A stretch of DNA of 64,000 nucleotides, from assembly GCA_030512295.1 (NCBI GenBank), contig JAULSR010000002.1, positions 2,046,001-2,110,000 on the forward strand, given 5' to 3'. The notes beneath the pieces were generated by a model. That model ran no database searches. It was given only the letters and a program-made list of their open reading frames with translations, and was not told the origin of the DNA. The first letter of the stretch is position 1. Every line of letters begins with the position of its first letter. Shown one piece after another: positions 48,262 through 59,893 of this stretch. The translations under genes were made by a program, and so were the position numbers. The DNA comes from Bombardia bombarda (Eukaryota > Ascomycota > Sordariomycetes > Sordariales > Lasiosphaeriaceae).

Positions 48262-50134
48262 ATGGCTACCATTCCGCAATGTCCATCCTATAGCGATTTT
48301 CTTAAAATCGTCATTCCACCAGACGAAAGAATTGCCCACCGGTCTGACTTTAAGATTGAAGTGGGACCCTATACTACCAAGCAACTTAGTTGCATAAAAG
48401 AGTCGGCACAAAGCTGTCAACTCTGTCAGAGGCTCGTAAAATCCTTCACAAGTGGAGATTGGTACGATGGCGAGAATGACGCCGGTTCTAGCTCCGATTA
48501 CGCAAGGGAAAAGGAATCAGCAATAGAAGTACTTGGCATCATGTATAGGAGCGAGCAGTTGTCTGATGACAGAAGCGTATCGATGGCTACACTAAGATCC
48601 CGGAAGGGGGCGATATTTGCGCTATCTATCTGGGCTGACGAAGGTGTGTTCCATATCTTATCATCTGACCTATACAATATTCTTAGGATGCTCAGGGTGT
48701 GGAGGCTAACATTAGTTATTAAATTCATCTGGTACGTCCGCGTTCGTTGATTTTGTCACTCGCCCCCAGATATTTCATGACAGCCCTCTCGAGGTCAAGC
48801 CTCTTATTCAGTGTTGGATGGATGACTGCCTTGGTCATTACATTCTATGCAGACTTGAAGATGGCAAAGAAGTAGAGCTTCCAACAAGGGTGTTATCCGT
48901 CACTGGCAATGGCGAAGATATCCTCGTGAGGCTGGTTAAAACACGCGGGCCCAAAGGTCAATATTGCGCTCTCAGTCACTGCTAGGGCGTGGAGGAGTTG
49001 CCACTAAGAACAACAAAAGCAATCTAGAGAGTTATCTTGCATAGATACCTCTCAACGATTTGCCAACTACATTCCAGGATGCTGTCACTTTGGTACAGAG
49101 TCTCGATATAGACTATCAGTGGATCGATTCACTCTACACAGTTCAGGACGACAAAAAGGACTGGGCCCAAGAATCAGTTAACATACAGCTAGTCTACCAA
49201 AACGCTGCCCTTGTGATTGCTACCGCGGGCGCAAAGGACTCAACTAAGGGTCTCTTCCTCAGGAAGCGTCCGGAATCGAAAAATTTTTCGTTCCCCATAT
49301 ATTGCCCACGACGGCACTGTCCAGGGTAGCTTAAATGCCTCATTAAGACAGATTGAGACCAACCATCTCCATCTTATTCCAGGCTATGGTCCTTTGAGCA
49401 AGCGAGCTTGGGCATGTCAAGAATAGTATCTTGCTCGCAGAATTGTGTTCTTTATACCAAATTATATATTCTAGAACTGCCACTGGGACGTGTTCAACGA
49501 GCGAGGTTGGCCTGTACACCTTGGTTCTGAAACCACACGTAGCTCATGGATACAAACCTCGGAGCAATACACCGGAAAGCATCTGACGAACCCATCTGAT
49601 TGTTTGATTGCTATTCAAGGAATTGCGGATGAGATTTCTCATGAAAGGGACGACAGGTATCATTCCAATCTCGGGGTTTGGGAAGAGAAGCTTCCTGCGC
49701 AGATTGCATGGAGAGCAGTACACCATCTGTTCCAGAAAAACTGCTCAGGATTGCCTCATTTGCCATCCTGGTCTTGGGCAGCAACCGAAACGAAAAAGGT
49801 GTGGCCGATACGGCCAGAGGGCCTGACCGACGATCCATGGAGAATGCGTATGATCCCGCATGACCATGCACGTACTATTACCCTAGCTAGCTCGGGGCAT
49901 TTGGGTGTCTTTGTGCAACTGTTCAGAGTCCGGGTTGCACAAACGCATGCCTTAGACTGCTGCGAGCTGGATCTCAGTAAAAGGGCTCGTGGTAAATGGG
50001 GCTTTTATATTACCCCTGAAGAATACATGTTGCCAGCTACCGTTATGTCGAACCCGGAGCCAAATCTCAGCATCATGAAGACCTACCTTGTTTCTGAACA
50101 CCGCAAACATGTGGCTAATAAATTTCAAAGCTAG
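48262..50134 (+). pseudogene. HET-domain (heterokaryon incompatibility) pseudogene
   Basis: The remnant begins MATIPQCPSYSDF and continues with HET-domain blocks in order: YCALSHC, LPTTFQDAVTLVQSLDIDYQWIDSL followed by YTVQDDKKDW, GPLSKRAWACQE, then a C-terminal region with PSWSWAATETKK. HET proteins of this type trigger cell death on fusion of unlike hyphae. Here the frame is broken by TAG codons at 48983-48985 (in the CALSHCWG motif, so Trp has become stop), 49042-49044, 49424-49426 and 49472-49474, plus frame changes near 49020 and 49285. Several of the stops sit where TGG or CAG/CAA would be expected, that is G-to-A or C-to-T changes. It is not a functional gene unless remodelled. Confidence 0.82.
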
Positions 50135-50212
50135 CAGGCCTTCATAAACCGAGGCCTCAGTGCGTCAACAGACCATGACCCTCATCCCTACACAACACCC
50201 TCCCACTGCCCC

Positions 50213-50928
50213 TCACACCACTCCCAAAACCTCCACCGGCCTCGCACCATCAACGATATCCTGCCTCGGCGTGCTCTCCTGCACCCGCCCCCACGGCATG
50301 ATATACGCCCCCTGATGCCCTTCCATCGTCAGCTCCCCCGACAGCCCCGCATACAGCTCCGTCAACGCCCCCAGCCTCGGATTATACAAACTAACCCAGT
50401 TCAGCACCACCCGCAGCAGACCATCAACCCCCTTGAAGGCATTCGTGTTCAGATTCCCCGGGTTCAGCCCCACGCTCAGGATGCCGTACTCCCCATAGAG
50501 GCGCCCGCACTCGATGCTCAAAATACCATCGCCCGCCTTGGACACGGCGTACTCGCGCATGTTGTTGCCTGTGCCGCTGGCTAGCTTGTCCATCTCGATG
50601 CCGAATTTGGGCGAGGAGTTCTCGGCCAGCCAGCTGGAGCACCACACGATGCGCACTGCGCCCGAGGTAGAGGATGATTGCGCTGCGGCGCGGAGGTGGG
50701 GCAGGAGGAGGTGGGTGAGGAGGAGGTGGGCGACGCAGTGCGCGCCGACGAAGACTTCGGGGCCCTGGGCGGTTTTGGTGTTTGGCGGGAGGGACTCGGG
50801 GATGCCATGTAGACGGTAGCGCCGGTGACGAGGAAGACGCGTCCTTCTTGTGAGGGCACGTCGGCCTCGGTGAAGGTCGGCTTGGGCGGGTATGCCTGGG
50901 TGTACCAGTTGTAGAGTAACAGCGACAT
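50213..50928 (-). pseudogene. Short-chain dehydrogenase pseudogene with lost cofactor-binding segment
   Basis: The start MSLLLYNWYTQAYPPKP and the first strand GRVFLVTGA are those of an SDR of the retinol-dehydrogenase-like type. Right after VTGA the sequence jumps to TVYMA, normally the second strand some 30 residues on, and then directly to a PESLPPNTKTAQG region normally beyond the NNAG motif, in a different frame. The glycine-rich TGxxxGxG motif and the NAG motif are therefore missing. The C-terminal half is intact (RIVWCSSWLAE, the YAVSK catalytic pair, LNPGNLNT). Both deletions appear to end at short matching bases (about 50800-50825). No active enzyme is expected from this locus. Confidence 0.75.
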
Positions 50929-51383
50929 GACTTTTGGCTTGGATATTTACGTTTTGGGACTCATCATGAGAAGCATAATTATTCCAGACATAAAGCGCTT
51001 GATCGAGATGAGGAACGCGAGTAGAGTTACGTACTTATTAAAACAACTACGGAAATAGTAGCTTCATTAGGTCGTACTTCCCAATCAACAGTCTGTGCAC
51101 AACAGGATCTGCCAAGATCTTGGAAAGCAAAAGGTCTTTCAAAGCTTGGACGAACGAAACGTTGAAAGTGGAAGTGCGGTCTTCCAACAAACAAGACCCT
51201 GGATCGTGGTTTTGGCGACGAGGCAGGGATGATTCCCCACTTGGACTCAGGGTTGGGGTTCTGCGCTGTAACGGCGAGACGGGATTTGGCCAGCGCTCGT
51301 CATTCGCTAAACTCTCTCCCTCGGCCCTAAACATCACGACAGGGCAAGCCAACGAACGCGCTTGCGAAAACCATCGAGCCAGC
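50929..51383. other. Divergent region between SDR pseudogene and Arp6
   Basis: About 450 bp holding the promoter of the Arp6 gene. No separate gene is seen; the open frame that runs into Arp6 from 51120 has no homology before the Arp6 ATG. Confidence 0.5.
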
Positions 51384-52800
51384 ATGGCAGGAGGCGGAAA
51401 GTCTCGATCATCTAGGCCGGTACCTCCGTCAGCCACGCTGGTACTTGACAATGGTGCCAGTTCAATCAAGGCCGGCTTCGTCTCAGGCGATGCGGTGGAC
51501 GAACCACGCATCATCCCCAATTGCATCGCCCGCGACCGCCACAGGAAGACATACGTCGGCTCCGAACTCGACAAGTGCAAGGACTTTGGCGAGATCGCGT
51601 TCCGGCGCCCCGTAGAGAAGGGCTTTATCGTCAACTGGGAGGCCCAGAAGGAGATCTGGGACCGCGAGTTCTTCGACAACAAGGCCCCCCAGAAATGCGA
51701 CCCCTCCGAAACTAGGCTGCTTCTCACCGAGCAGCCTAACTCGCTGCCCGCCCTGCAGTCCCATTGCGACCAGATGGTCTTTGAGGAGTTTGGCTTCGCG
51801 AGCTACTATCGCGGTATTGGTACTGTCTCTCCCTGTTCCATCCTCTCTCTACCAGCAAGCCATCAAAGCATCCATGCTGACCAACATTTGCGCTTCAGGC
51901 CCACAGTTCAACGCCTACCAAGATATACAGGGCATCTTTCGGACCCCACGAGACGCCAACGCGCCTATCAACGTACCCGCCGAAGTCATCCTACTCATCG
52001 ACTCTGGATACTCGCACACAACCGTCACCCCCATCCTCCAAGGCCGACCTCTACACCAGGCTATTCGGCGTCTCGACGTGGGCGGGAAACTATTAACAAA
52101 CTACCTCACCCGCCTGCTCTCCGTCCGCCACTTCGACATGCGCAACGATCCCTACATTGTGAATGAGATGAAAGAAACAGCGTGTTATGTATCCCTAGAC
52201 TTCGCAGGCGACCTCGAGAAGACATGGAAAGGCACGCGCGGCGAGCGAAGGGAAGCCTACCTCACAGGCGCCGGCATCGCAAAGGACTACGTCCTGCCCG
52301 ACTCCCACACCCGCTTCCACGGCATCGTCCGAGACTACGAGCCCGGAGTCTCGGCCCGAGCTCGGAAAGGCGCAGTGTCCACCGAGGACATCCTCACCCT
52401 GCGGAACGAGCGCTTCGTCGTGCCCGAATTGCTCTTCCGTCCTTCTGACATCGGCATGCGGCAGCCGGGTCTTGCTGACCTGGTCATGCAGTCGCTGTCT
52501 GTCCTCCCCATCGGCTTATGGCCGGGCTTGCTGGCAAATATTGTCGTTGTTGGCGGGAACGCTATGTTTGAGACCTTCATCCAGCGGCTGCAGACTGAGA
52601 TCCTCGAAAAAGTGCCTGACGCGTGCATTGTACGCGTCGCACGCCCTCCGGATCCCATCACTAGCACCTGGCTGGGGGCCGCCAACTTTGCCAAGCATGA
52701 GCATATTGAGAAGCTTGCTGTGACGAAGCAAGAGTATGAGGAGCATGGAGCGGGCTGGGTGTCGCGCAAGTTTGCGGCCGGGCTTGGAGTTGACACATGA
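51384..52800 (+). CDS. ARP6: Actin-related protein 6 (SWR1 complex)
   Basis: Two exons (51384-51813, 51899-52800) give 443 residues. The start MAGGGKSR precedes the actin-fold opening TLVLDNGASSIKAGFVSG. Arp6-typical features include NCIARDRHRKTYVGSEL, FRRPVEKGFIVNWEAQKEIWD, LLLTEQPNSLPALQSHCDQMVFEEFGF, LIDSGYSHTTVTPI and, near the end, NIVVVGGNAMFETFIQRL and RPPDPITSTWLGAANFAK. Arp6 is a nuclear subunit of the SWR1 remodeller that deposits histone variant H2A.Z. This is a housekeeping gene and marks the end of the accessory region. The reading frame is intact. Confidence 0.92.
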
Positions 52801-53389
52801 TACTCCGCTCCAAATTGTTTTTGGAGTGCTCCAGTCCTTTGCCGCTCAGAGGAGACCCGATTGCCAACTTGGGGGTATTTTATCTGATACCGCTGTGACG
52901 CAAACGTAGTGCGTAGTAAGTACAAGTTCTCCCCTTGTACACTTCGTCGTACTTAACACGCAAAGGCAAGAAGTCTTGCGTCTCTTCAGCTGTTTTTACC
53001 CCTTGCCACGATGATAGCCGTGGATGACAGCTGGAAGTGGGACCAACATGTTACGCACGCCCATATCATAAACTGGTTGCCTATCAATTTGCCAACATAC
53101 TGAGGCATGTATTCTCTTCCGTGAGGTATGTTGTGCTAGATCTGCTGCCCGGACGACAGCAAGCTCTTGTCCCAGCTACGGTTGTTGACCCTATGTTTCT
53201 GGAGGAGCCTTGGGACTTCATGTCACGATGTTGTATACCCAAAGTGATATTATTACTGTGATATATATATATATATATAACCTACCTACCTAGGTCCATG
53301 AAATAACATGGCTGGCATATCCTCCTATCCTATACAATTACACACCTACAAACCCAGCTTGCACACAAGAACAAAACACCAGTCCCAAT
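52801..53389. other. Convergent 3' flanks; (TA)n run
   Basis: About 590 bp between the stops of Arp6 and the membrane protein. A TA dinucleotide run of nine units lies at about 53261-53279, followed by CCTACCTACCTAGG. No gene is supported. Confidence 0.55.
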
Positions 53390-54271
53390 CTAGTTCAAAG
53401 CCCGATACCCATCAGCCCCCGGCCCACGCACATACGGCGGCCTGATCAGGTTCTTGATCCCAACAATCGCCGCCGCACCACCGGCATACATCCCCAACAA
53501 CTTGCTCCACCCATCATTCCCATACTGGCTCTGCCCGACAGCGAGCGCGACCAGGTCGTAGACCAGACAGCCACCAACAATCCAGTCGCTACCCGACGCC
53601 AGCGCGCCGAAACCAACAGCCGTGAGCACCTTGGTCAGCGTGCCCGGGTCGCCCACTTCGTGGTTGAAGTAGGCGACGGCGCCGTTGTGCAGCAGGTCGA
53701 GCACGCCGATGCCGGCGAACGTCTTAGCGACGATGTGCGTGAGGACGGAGTTGGTGGAGTTGAGGTTCATGGGTGGCAGACGGTTGAAGACGTAATGCAG
53801 CTGGGCGAGGCTGTTGATGACGACGAAGATGTTTGAGGTCTGGAGGGCGGAGCGGTTCCAGAAGATCATCCAGGCTGGGGTGTCTTAGTACTTTCTGTTT
53901 TTGGTCGACGGGATTGTGGATTGGGATCGTTGGTAGGAATTTAACAAGGACTTACTAGCGATGCAAAAGTTGCCCAAGGCGTAATAAGGGGTGAAGTCGA
54001 CCATTGTTGAGAGGTCTTTCCTGTCTTGTTCAGTCTCGTTGCTGGCCCCCTTCCGGGCACTGTAGAGCCTGTACAGCCAGACGAGCTGGAAGATTTGCTG
54101 CGGCATGAAGAAGCCGGCGATGAAGTAGGGCTGCGGGGAGAAGAAGGAGAGGTTCGCGTCGTGCACGTCTTTCATGTTGGGAGTGCTGAGCATGCCGTAG
54201 TTCTGCGCGGCGAAGTCGACGCCGAAGCTCAGAGGCGCCAGCCAGCGCGCGGTTGAGTGGGAGATGCCCAT
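53390..54271 (-). CDS. Conserved fungal multi-spanning membrane protein, function unknown
   Basis: Two exons on the minus strand (54271-53956, 53874-53390) give 266 residues. Hydrophobic segments are visible around YFIAGFFMPQQIFQLVWLY, YYALGNFCIAT-WMIFWN, IFVVINSLAQLHYVF, VLTAVGFGALASGSDWIVGGCLVYDLVALAV and LLGMYAGGAAAIVGI, suggesting about five or six membrane spans. I do not recognise a named family, but the codon use, clean splice site and intact frame say it is a real gene. It is convergent with Arp6. Confidence 0.75.
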
Positions 54272-55229
54272 TGTGACTTTGGAGTTGGAGATATTATAGT
54301 ATGAGTGGGTAAGCAGTATTGTTGCAATCAGTCAAATGAAATGAATGCACGGTGAAGTGATAAGAGTATTGCATTGGATCTATTCTCAAGAACGGCATTC
54401 TATTGATTGGCGAAGAGGCCGACGTGGGTGGCTGCATCATTTGCTCCTAGGAGGGCTGCGCGTTAAAAGTGATGATGTCAAGCTTGTGTGCGCTTAGGTT
54501 CGATTTCGGTGTACCCCTTTATCTAACGCGGATCGAGTCCAGCACCTAGACCAGAATTCGTAGGCTTTCACATCGTTGTCTGGTGTGATTCCAACGTACA
54601 AATAGATCTAAGCGAGAATGTCACAGAGAGGCTTGGCCATTTGTAATCGCTGTACTGGTCAACAGAAACTGATTGTTATTTTAAAGCCGATGACCAAGAT
54701 ACCTTTGAGATTTTCAAGAAGTTGAACCGCTTTAACGCCGCGCAGCGAAACCAATGCCTGACTAAAGAAGGAATGTTGGTGGTAGTCGCGATTACTATAT
54801 ATTCAATATATGCTTCAGTGCTTCAGGGAGATTTACACATGGCGATGACTCCTTCTCGTCGTGGGGTGCTGTCCGACCAGCACTGGACTGGAGACGTGAT
54901 TCAATGACGAGGTGAATGTGAAGAAAAGAAAACAGCTCCTCGCTGCCCTCGAATGGAAACCCCGGTCGTGCCAGCACTCACGCTAGTCCCAGTTAAGTCA
55001 AGCGCATGACCGTGCCCTGGCACTCCCGCTAGTGGGGTCCTTCTTCGCCCGTCCCGCCGCCGCCCGCCATTTGCCTTAGCCACTTCCATTCTAAAGCCTA
55101 AATCCCACGAATAAAAAATCCACCGCAACACATCAACTTTCTCTTTTGGTGCAGAATTCCCCCAGGTCTCACCAACAACTCCTGGGCGCTGTTGCAAAGC
55201 CCCAAACAAGAGTCACTGCACATATCGAG
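54272..55229. other. Divergent promoter region, no gene seen
   Basis: About 960 bp between the starts of the membrane protein and the Trf4-like gene. Open frames are short and unrecognised. The last 100 bp form the leader of the Trf4-like gene. Confidence 0.5.
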
Positions 55230-57952
55230 ATGTCGTATAATTCGCGATACTCGGGTCAAGGCGGCAACCGCCGTGCGTCGAAGCGCGACGACCGCGACCA
55301 TCGCGACGACCGCGACGGCCGCGACGGCCGCGACTCGTCCTCTTTTCTCCCAGCGCGCCCACAATCCCCACCATACCGCAACGGTACTACTTCTCTCCCA
55401 CCACGCCCTCCAGTCTCGGCCGCCAACCGCGACAATCGTGATCGTGATAACGGAGACAATTATAGACCGTCCTCTTACTCAGACCGAAATGACAGCGGTG
55501 GCAGAGACCGTGATTCGCGATACGGCGATTCCAGATCTCGAAATGACCCCCACCTTTTTCAGCTGGCACTTCCTCGTCCCACGACAATTACCGCCCCCCT
55601 CAGGGCGACTTCACATTTCGCATTGACAAGCCAGCAGGAGTTCAGGACCATCAGTTCAACGATAGCCACGATAGCCATCGTCCCCAGGATGGACGTCGAC
55701 CCAGCCGCAGAGGCCAAGCATCGCATGGTAACCGCGGCGGCCCCCATGGGCGCCAAAGCGAGAGCAGATGGCAGCCTCGTGGAGGCAGGGCCGGTGGCAG
55801 ATCTGGTGGTCGACCACCGTGGCGACCCTTTGTTGCTTCCGAACGCGAACTACTGAGCTCATCGCATGGCACTGAGCCTGCGCATGCTGTGTACACAGAT
55901 AATGGCGTGACCTACAGAGCTCTGGACGACTTGTCCGACAGCGAGGAAGCCGAGATGGATATCTCTGGCGATGAGGCCGGCGGTTCCCCGGAGCCGTCCC
56001 ATAAGCGTGCGCGACACGGCTTGTCTCAGTCTGCTGCGGGCGATTCCGTGCCCAAGTGGTCCAACCCGGACCCCTACACTGCCCTTCCTCCCCCGGAAGC
56101 TGCCCAGGCTAAAAAGAAGGACGTCGTCCAGTTGATTCGCAAGGCTCGCGTCCAGTCCAAGGATACCAAGGCCCTCATCCCAGCGGACACTGCAGACTTC
56201 ATCTCGTGCGACTTTGATGAGAGTGACGACAATGATGGTGAGGAAGAACCGAAGCCGGCCGAGAAGGAACTCAGACCAATCGATCGTGCTGCGGAACGCT
56301 ATATGCGTGCCGCCGCGCCTCCACCTCCCAGTTCAGGGTTGGTTAGTGAGAGCAGTCTTTTGCAGGCCAGGCTGCCCGCCCGGCCCCCAGTTGTTTCTTC
56401 TGTTGCCTCTCCTCCAAAACCTTTTTCCACTGCCCAGCCCCAGGTGATTGATCTCACAGCGGATGCGGATATCATCGATCTTTCTGAGAGCCCGCCCCGA
56501 AATGGCCAACAAGGTCGTTACAGTGCGGTACCGCCCCCCCCTCGATCCCAGCGCCGCCTCCTCCAAACGGCAAGCCGCCAAGGGCTCGCCCAGCTACCTT
56601 CCAGGACCCCACCCCCTCTGTCTTGGGTAGCCGCAAGCGCACCTACGAGGATGAGATCAAACTGCCTCACACGAAGATCAAGAAGGTTAGCCCCGGAAAA
56701 CTAAACAAAGCTTCACCTGGCTCTATTGTCGAAGACTGGCAGCCTATTGAGAGCGAAAATCCATGCCCTTGGCTCAGGGCCGACCACTCTAATACTCCGC
56801 TGATGGGCGTTTGGTAAGTGGAGCTTGCTGTGATGCACTGATTTCGTGTTTGGCTAATTGGTTTCATTTAGGCTCCACAAGGAGATTGTTGACTTTTTTG
56901 ACTACATCAAGCCTCGTGAATTTGAGGAGCGCATTCGCAACGAGGTCGTGAAAGATCTGAAGCAATTTTGCCGCAACACGTTCAGAGATGCTGAAGTCTA
57001 CCCCTTTGGTTCTTTCCCTTCCGGCCTTTATCTACCGACAGGTGATATGGATATGGCATTCTTATCTGATAGTTACCTTCATGGTGGCCGTGCCAAGTAC
57101 AACAGCAAGAACACGCTCTGGAAATTGAGGGATGCACTTCAGCGCCACAACATGGCCTGGGAGGGCGAAATTGACGTTATCCATAAGGCCAGAGTGCCGC
57201 TGGTAAAGTTTAATGAAAGGGAGACTGGCCTCAAGGTTGATATCTCTTTTGAGAACACGACAGGCATACAGGCCATCAGCACCTTCAAAGCTTGGAAGCA
57301 ACAGTATCCCGCAATGCCTGCGCTGGTCACCTTGATCAAACATCTACTCTGCATGCGAGGATTGAACGAACCTGTCAATGGCGGCATTGGAGGGTTCTCC
57401 GTCATCTGCTTAGTTGTAAGTATGATGCAGACGATGCCTCAGGTACAGAGCAGAACCATGAACACAGAGCATCATCTCGGTGATCTTCTTATGCAGTTCT
57501 TGGATCTTTACGGCAACAAGTTCAACTACCAGACGACTGCAATCAGTCTCAGTCCTCCCAAGTACATCCCCAAGGTCAGTACATTTCCTTGCCCTGTTTG
57601 CAGGACAGATTCTAATACAGCACAGAACAAGGTCAACTCCTTTGCCTACAAGAACTATAATCGGCTGTCCATCATTGACCCGAATAACCCTGAGAACGAT
57701 ATCGCCGGAGGATCAAGCAACATCACCACGATCGTAGAAGTCTTCAGTGAGGCCCACAGCTTGCTTGGGAAGCGCATGGCAGAGCTTGCACAATCGCCAA
57801 ACAGACAGAATGCCAGCATTCTCGAGGTGGTCTTTGCTGGAAACTACTCTAGTTTCCGCTACCAGCGTGCACACCTTAACAAGCTTGCGGACTCAGGCTA
57901 CGCTGCGCAGATTACACGGACCCGAGCGCCTCCACCTCCCACGCGTTGGTAG
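55230..57952 (+). CDS. Non-canonical poly(A) polymerase, Trf4/Cid14 type (two one-base frame breaks)
   Basis: Three exons (55230-56813, 56872-57574, 57626-57952) encode about 871 residues if two one-base gaps are allowed. The N-terminal 380 or so residues are disordered: Arg/Asp-rich repeats (RDDRDHRDDRDGRD), then Gly/Arg- and Pro-rich stretches. The catalytic part starts LHKEIVDFFDYIKP, has the nucleotidyltransferase motif YPFGSFPSGLYLPTGDMDMAF with the two metal Asp, the third Asp in VDISFEN, and the PAP-associated region MRGLNEPVNGGIGGFSVICLVVSMMQ. Such enzymes add short A tails to nuclear RNAs for exosome decay (TRAMP complex). Frame breaks lie at the C5 run 55547-55551 and the C8 run 56534-56541; one extra C in each closes the frame. 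For a housekeeping enzyme, sequence error is the likely cause. Confidence 0.87.
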
Positions 57953-59387
57953 GTTGATTATCTACAGCACCTTCACAGCACGGGTATGACCACTTCCATC
58001 TACGGCATTGATACTATTACTTATTCTTGCGGGATTGACGACACGTATGAATGCTCGGCGAATGATGGACGGAATATTGGCACGCATTTCTTTTCTTACA
58101 TTTCTTCTTTCTTTTCTTTTTCTTATTTTCTTTATTTTCCCTTTCCTTTTGGCCCCTTGCCTCGTTGCTGGCTAGCTTGGCTCGTCTAATAAACTCACAA
58201 GGGTTTAGCAAGTCAAGCGCATTCACTGCTGGCAACGCGGAACCAAAGACTCGGATCGCGCAGGCGATTTCCTCTGAGCGACCCGGCCTGAGAAACCTAA
58301 GACCTTAGCAAAAAAGGCCTCCTCGAGTTGGCAGCTTTGCGCGCTTTAGCAACCTGTCCCCGATAATCTGGTCTTCAGGTGGTCTTTACTGGTCCTCCTG
58401 GCAAATCGGACCCAGTCAATATGGCGAGGAGTGGAGTGAATAGGACTTGGGCCGCCTGGCAGGCCGACCCCGAGCTATCATGGCGTTTTTGGCGTTTTTG
58501 GCGCTGAGGAAAAAACATGTTCTGGGCGGCCTGGCAAGCGAAGCCCGAACGAAATGGACACGTCTCGATACCTGATTTGGTTTTCATTATTTAACGGATT
58601 ACGGCCTAGCAATTCCACGGAAATACTGATATTCTCGCCCATACCTTGACGATTTGACACGGCCTTGTTGACGGTCTATCGGTCAAGTAACCCCTTTATT
58701 TTCTTTCATCATTTTCTTTCATCATTTGGGCTAAGCTTACCCAGCAGATAGTGTATCATAGAGCGATAGGCACCAACCCGACAATCTCATGTCGGTCTTG
58801 TTGCCATCCACATACCCCCACAGGCCCCTTGCTCCTCCTTCACCGGTCTTTCAGGGGTCTGACGTCTTACATAGGCCAAGTTGGCTGCTCTAATGAACTG
58901 AGGCTTTCTTCTTTTTTTTCTGTTTGAGAAGATGTGACTGACATTGGCAGGCTAGTACTGTCGTCTTGCGGACTACATACAACCTAGAGATACATCAAAC
59001 CAGGCGCCGGCCTGGCGCGAACACTGACGAGATTTAACAGATACAAAACACAGAGACGAAGAAAAGTCGACGGCTGTCACTCGAGTCCACACTCGGTTAG
59101 TGATCCAGTCGCAACCACCTTTTCTCACTGCATGCTGTGCTTGATGTACGGCTGCGGGGAGGATGGAAGCGACGTGGGTCTATCTGTTGAGATGAGGTGT
59201 CCATACGATGTATACAACGATATGCATCCAAACAACCAAAACGAACGAAAGAAATCCCCACAAACCATCCTTCCGCCCCTGTCAATACACATGAACTGAC
59301 CAACCAGCCAGTCTTACTCCATCCATCCCCTTCCCATCATCCGTCCGTTCATCAACCTATAAACCCCCAAGTCCAATGCCTGTGTGT
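57953..59387. other. Intergenic with imperfect local repeats, no gene seen
   Basis: About 1.4 kb. Pyrimidine-rich sequence at 58085-58160 probably belongs to the Trf4-like 3' end. Between 58375 and 58560 there are three imperfect copies of a GCC-CCTGGCA-GCGAAGCCC-like unit, and GGCGTTTTT is repeated at 58482-58502. No coding gene is recognised. Confidence 0.45.
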
Positions 59388-59792
59388 CTAAACAGGATGT
59401 CCACAAGCCTTGAAATACGCGTCCTCGGGCCACCACGGGCACGAGACTTTATACGCCCTGATGCCGCCCTCGGGCGTCCAGCAGCCGGGGCCGGACTGGA
59501 TGCCGGGGTCGCTGCAGTCGAAGGTGTTGAAGACGGTCAGGACGCACTGCGGGTTCATGCTGTACTGGTTGATGGAGGCGTAGGTCTCGGTGGCGTTGTA
59601 GAAGGAGCGGCAGTCGCCGCAGCCGTCGCCGACGGCGAACTGGAAGATGAGCTGTGGGCCGAGGGGGCAGCCGGATTGTTGCGAGACGCCGAAGGAGCCG
59701 ATCAGGGGGACGCGGGGGGCGATGATGGCTGCGGTGGTTGAGGTCGTGAGGGCGAAGAGGGGGAGGAGGAGGGTGGTGAGGGTGGAGTGCAT
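59388..59792 (-). CDS. Small secreted protein with eight cysteines
   Basis: A single exon gives 134 residues. The signal peptide is MHSTLTTLLLPLFALTTSTTA. The mature chain has eight cysteines, including GDGCGDC, and pairs that could form four disulphides; one N-x-T site (NATET) is present. Motifs such as IFQFAVGDGCGDCRSFYN and CWTPEGGIRAYKVSCPWWP look structured, but I do not recognise a family. It is a candidate secreted effector or wall protein. Its 5' flank carries a 12-nt tandem repeat. Confidence 0.72.
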   Translation of the reverse strand: MHSTLTTLLLPLFALTTSTTAAIIAPRVPLIGSFGVSQQSGCPLGPQLIFQFAVGDGCGDCRSFYNATETYASINQYSMNPQCVLTVFNTFDCSDPGIQSGPGCWTPEGGIRAYKVSCPWWPEDAYFKACGHPV

Positions 59793-59821
59793 TGTTTGAG
59801 TAGGTGGGTTGTTTGGTAGTT

Positions 59822-59893
59822 GTGGTGATGTTTGTGGTGATGTTTGTGGTGATGTTTGTGGTGATGTTTGTGGTGGTGTTTGTGCTGATGTTT
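59822..59893. repeat. 12-nt minisatellite upstream of the eight-cysteine protein gene
   Basis: Six head-to-tail copies of GTGGTGATGTTT occur, the first four perfect and the last two with one substitution each. The array sits about 30 bp upstream of the minus-strand start codon at 59792, so it lies in the promoter or 5' UTR of that gene. Confidence 0.9.
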
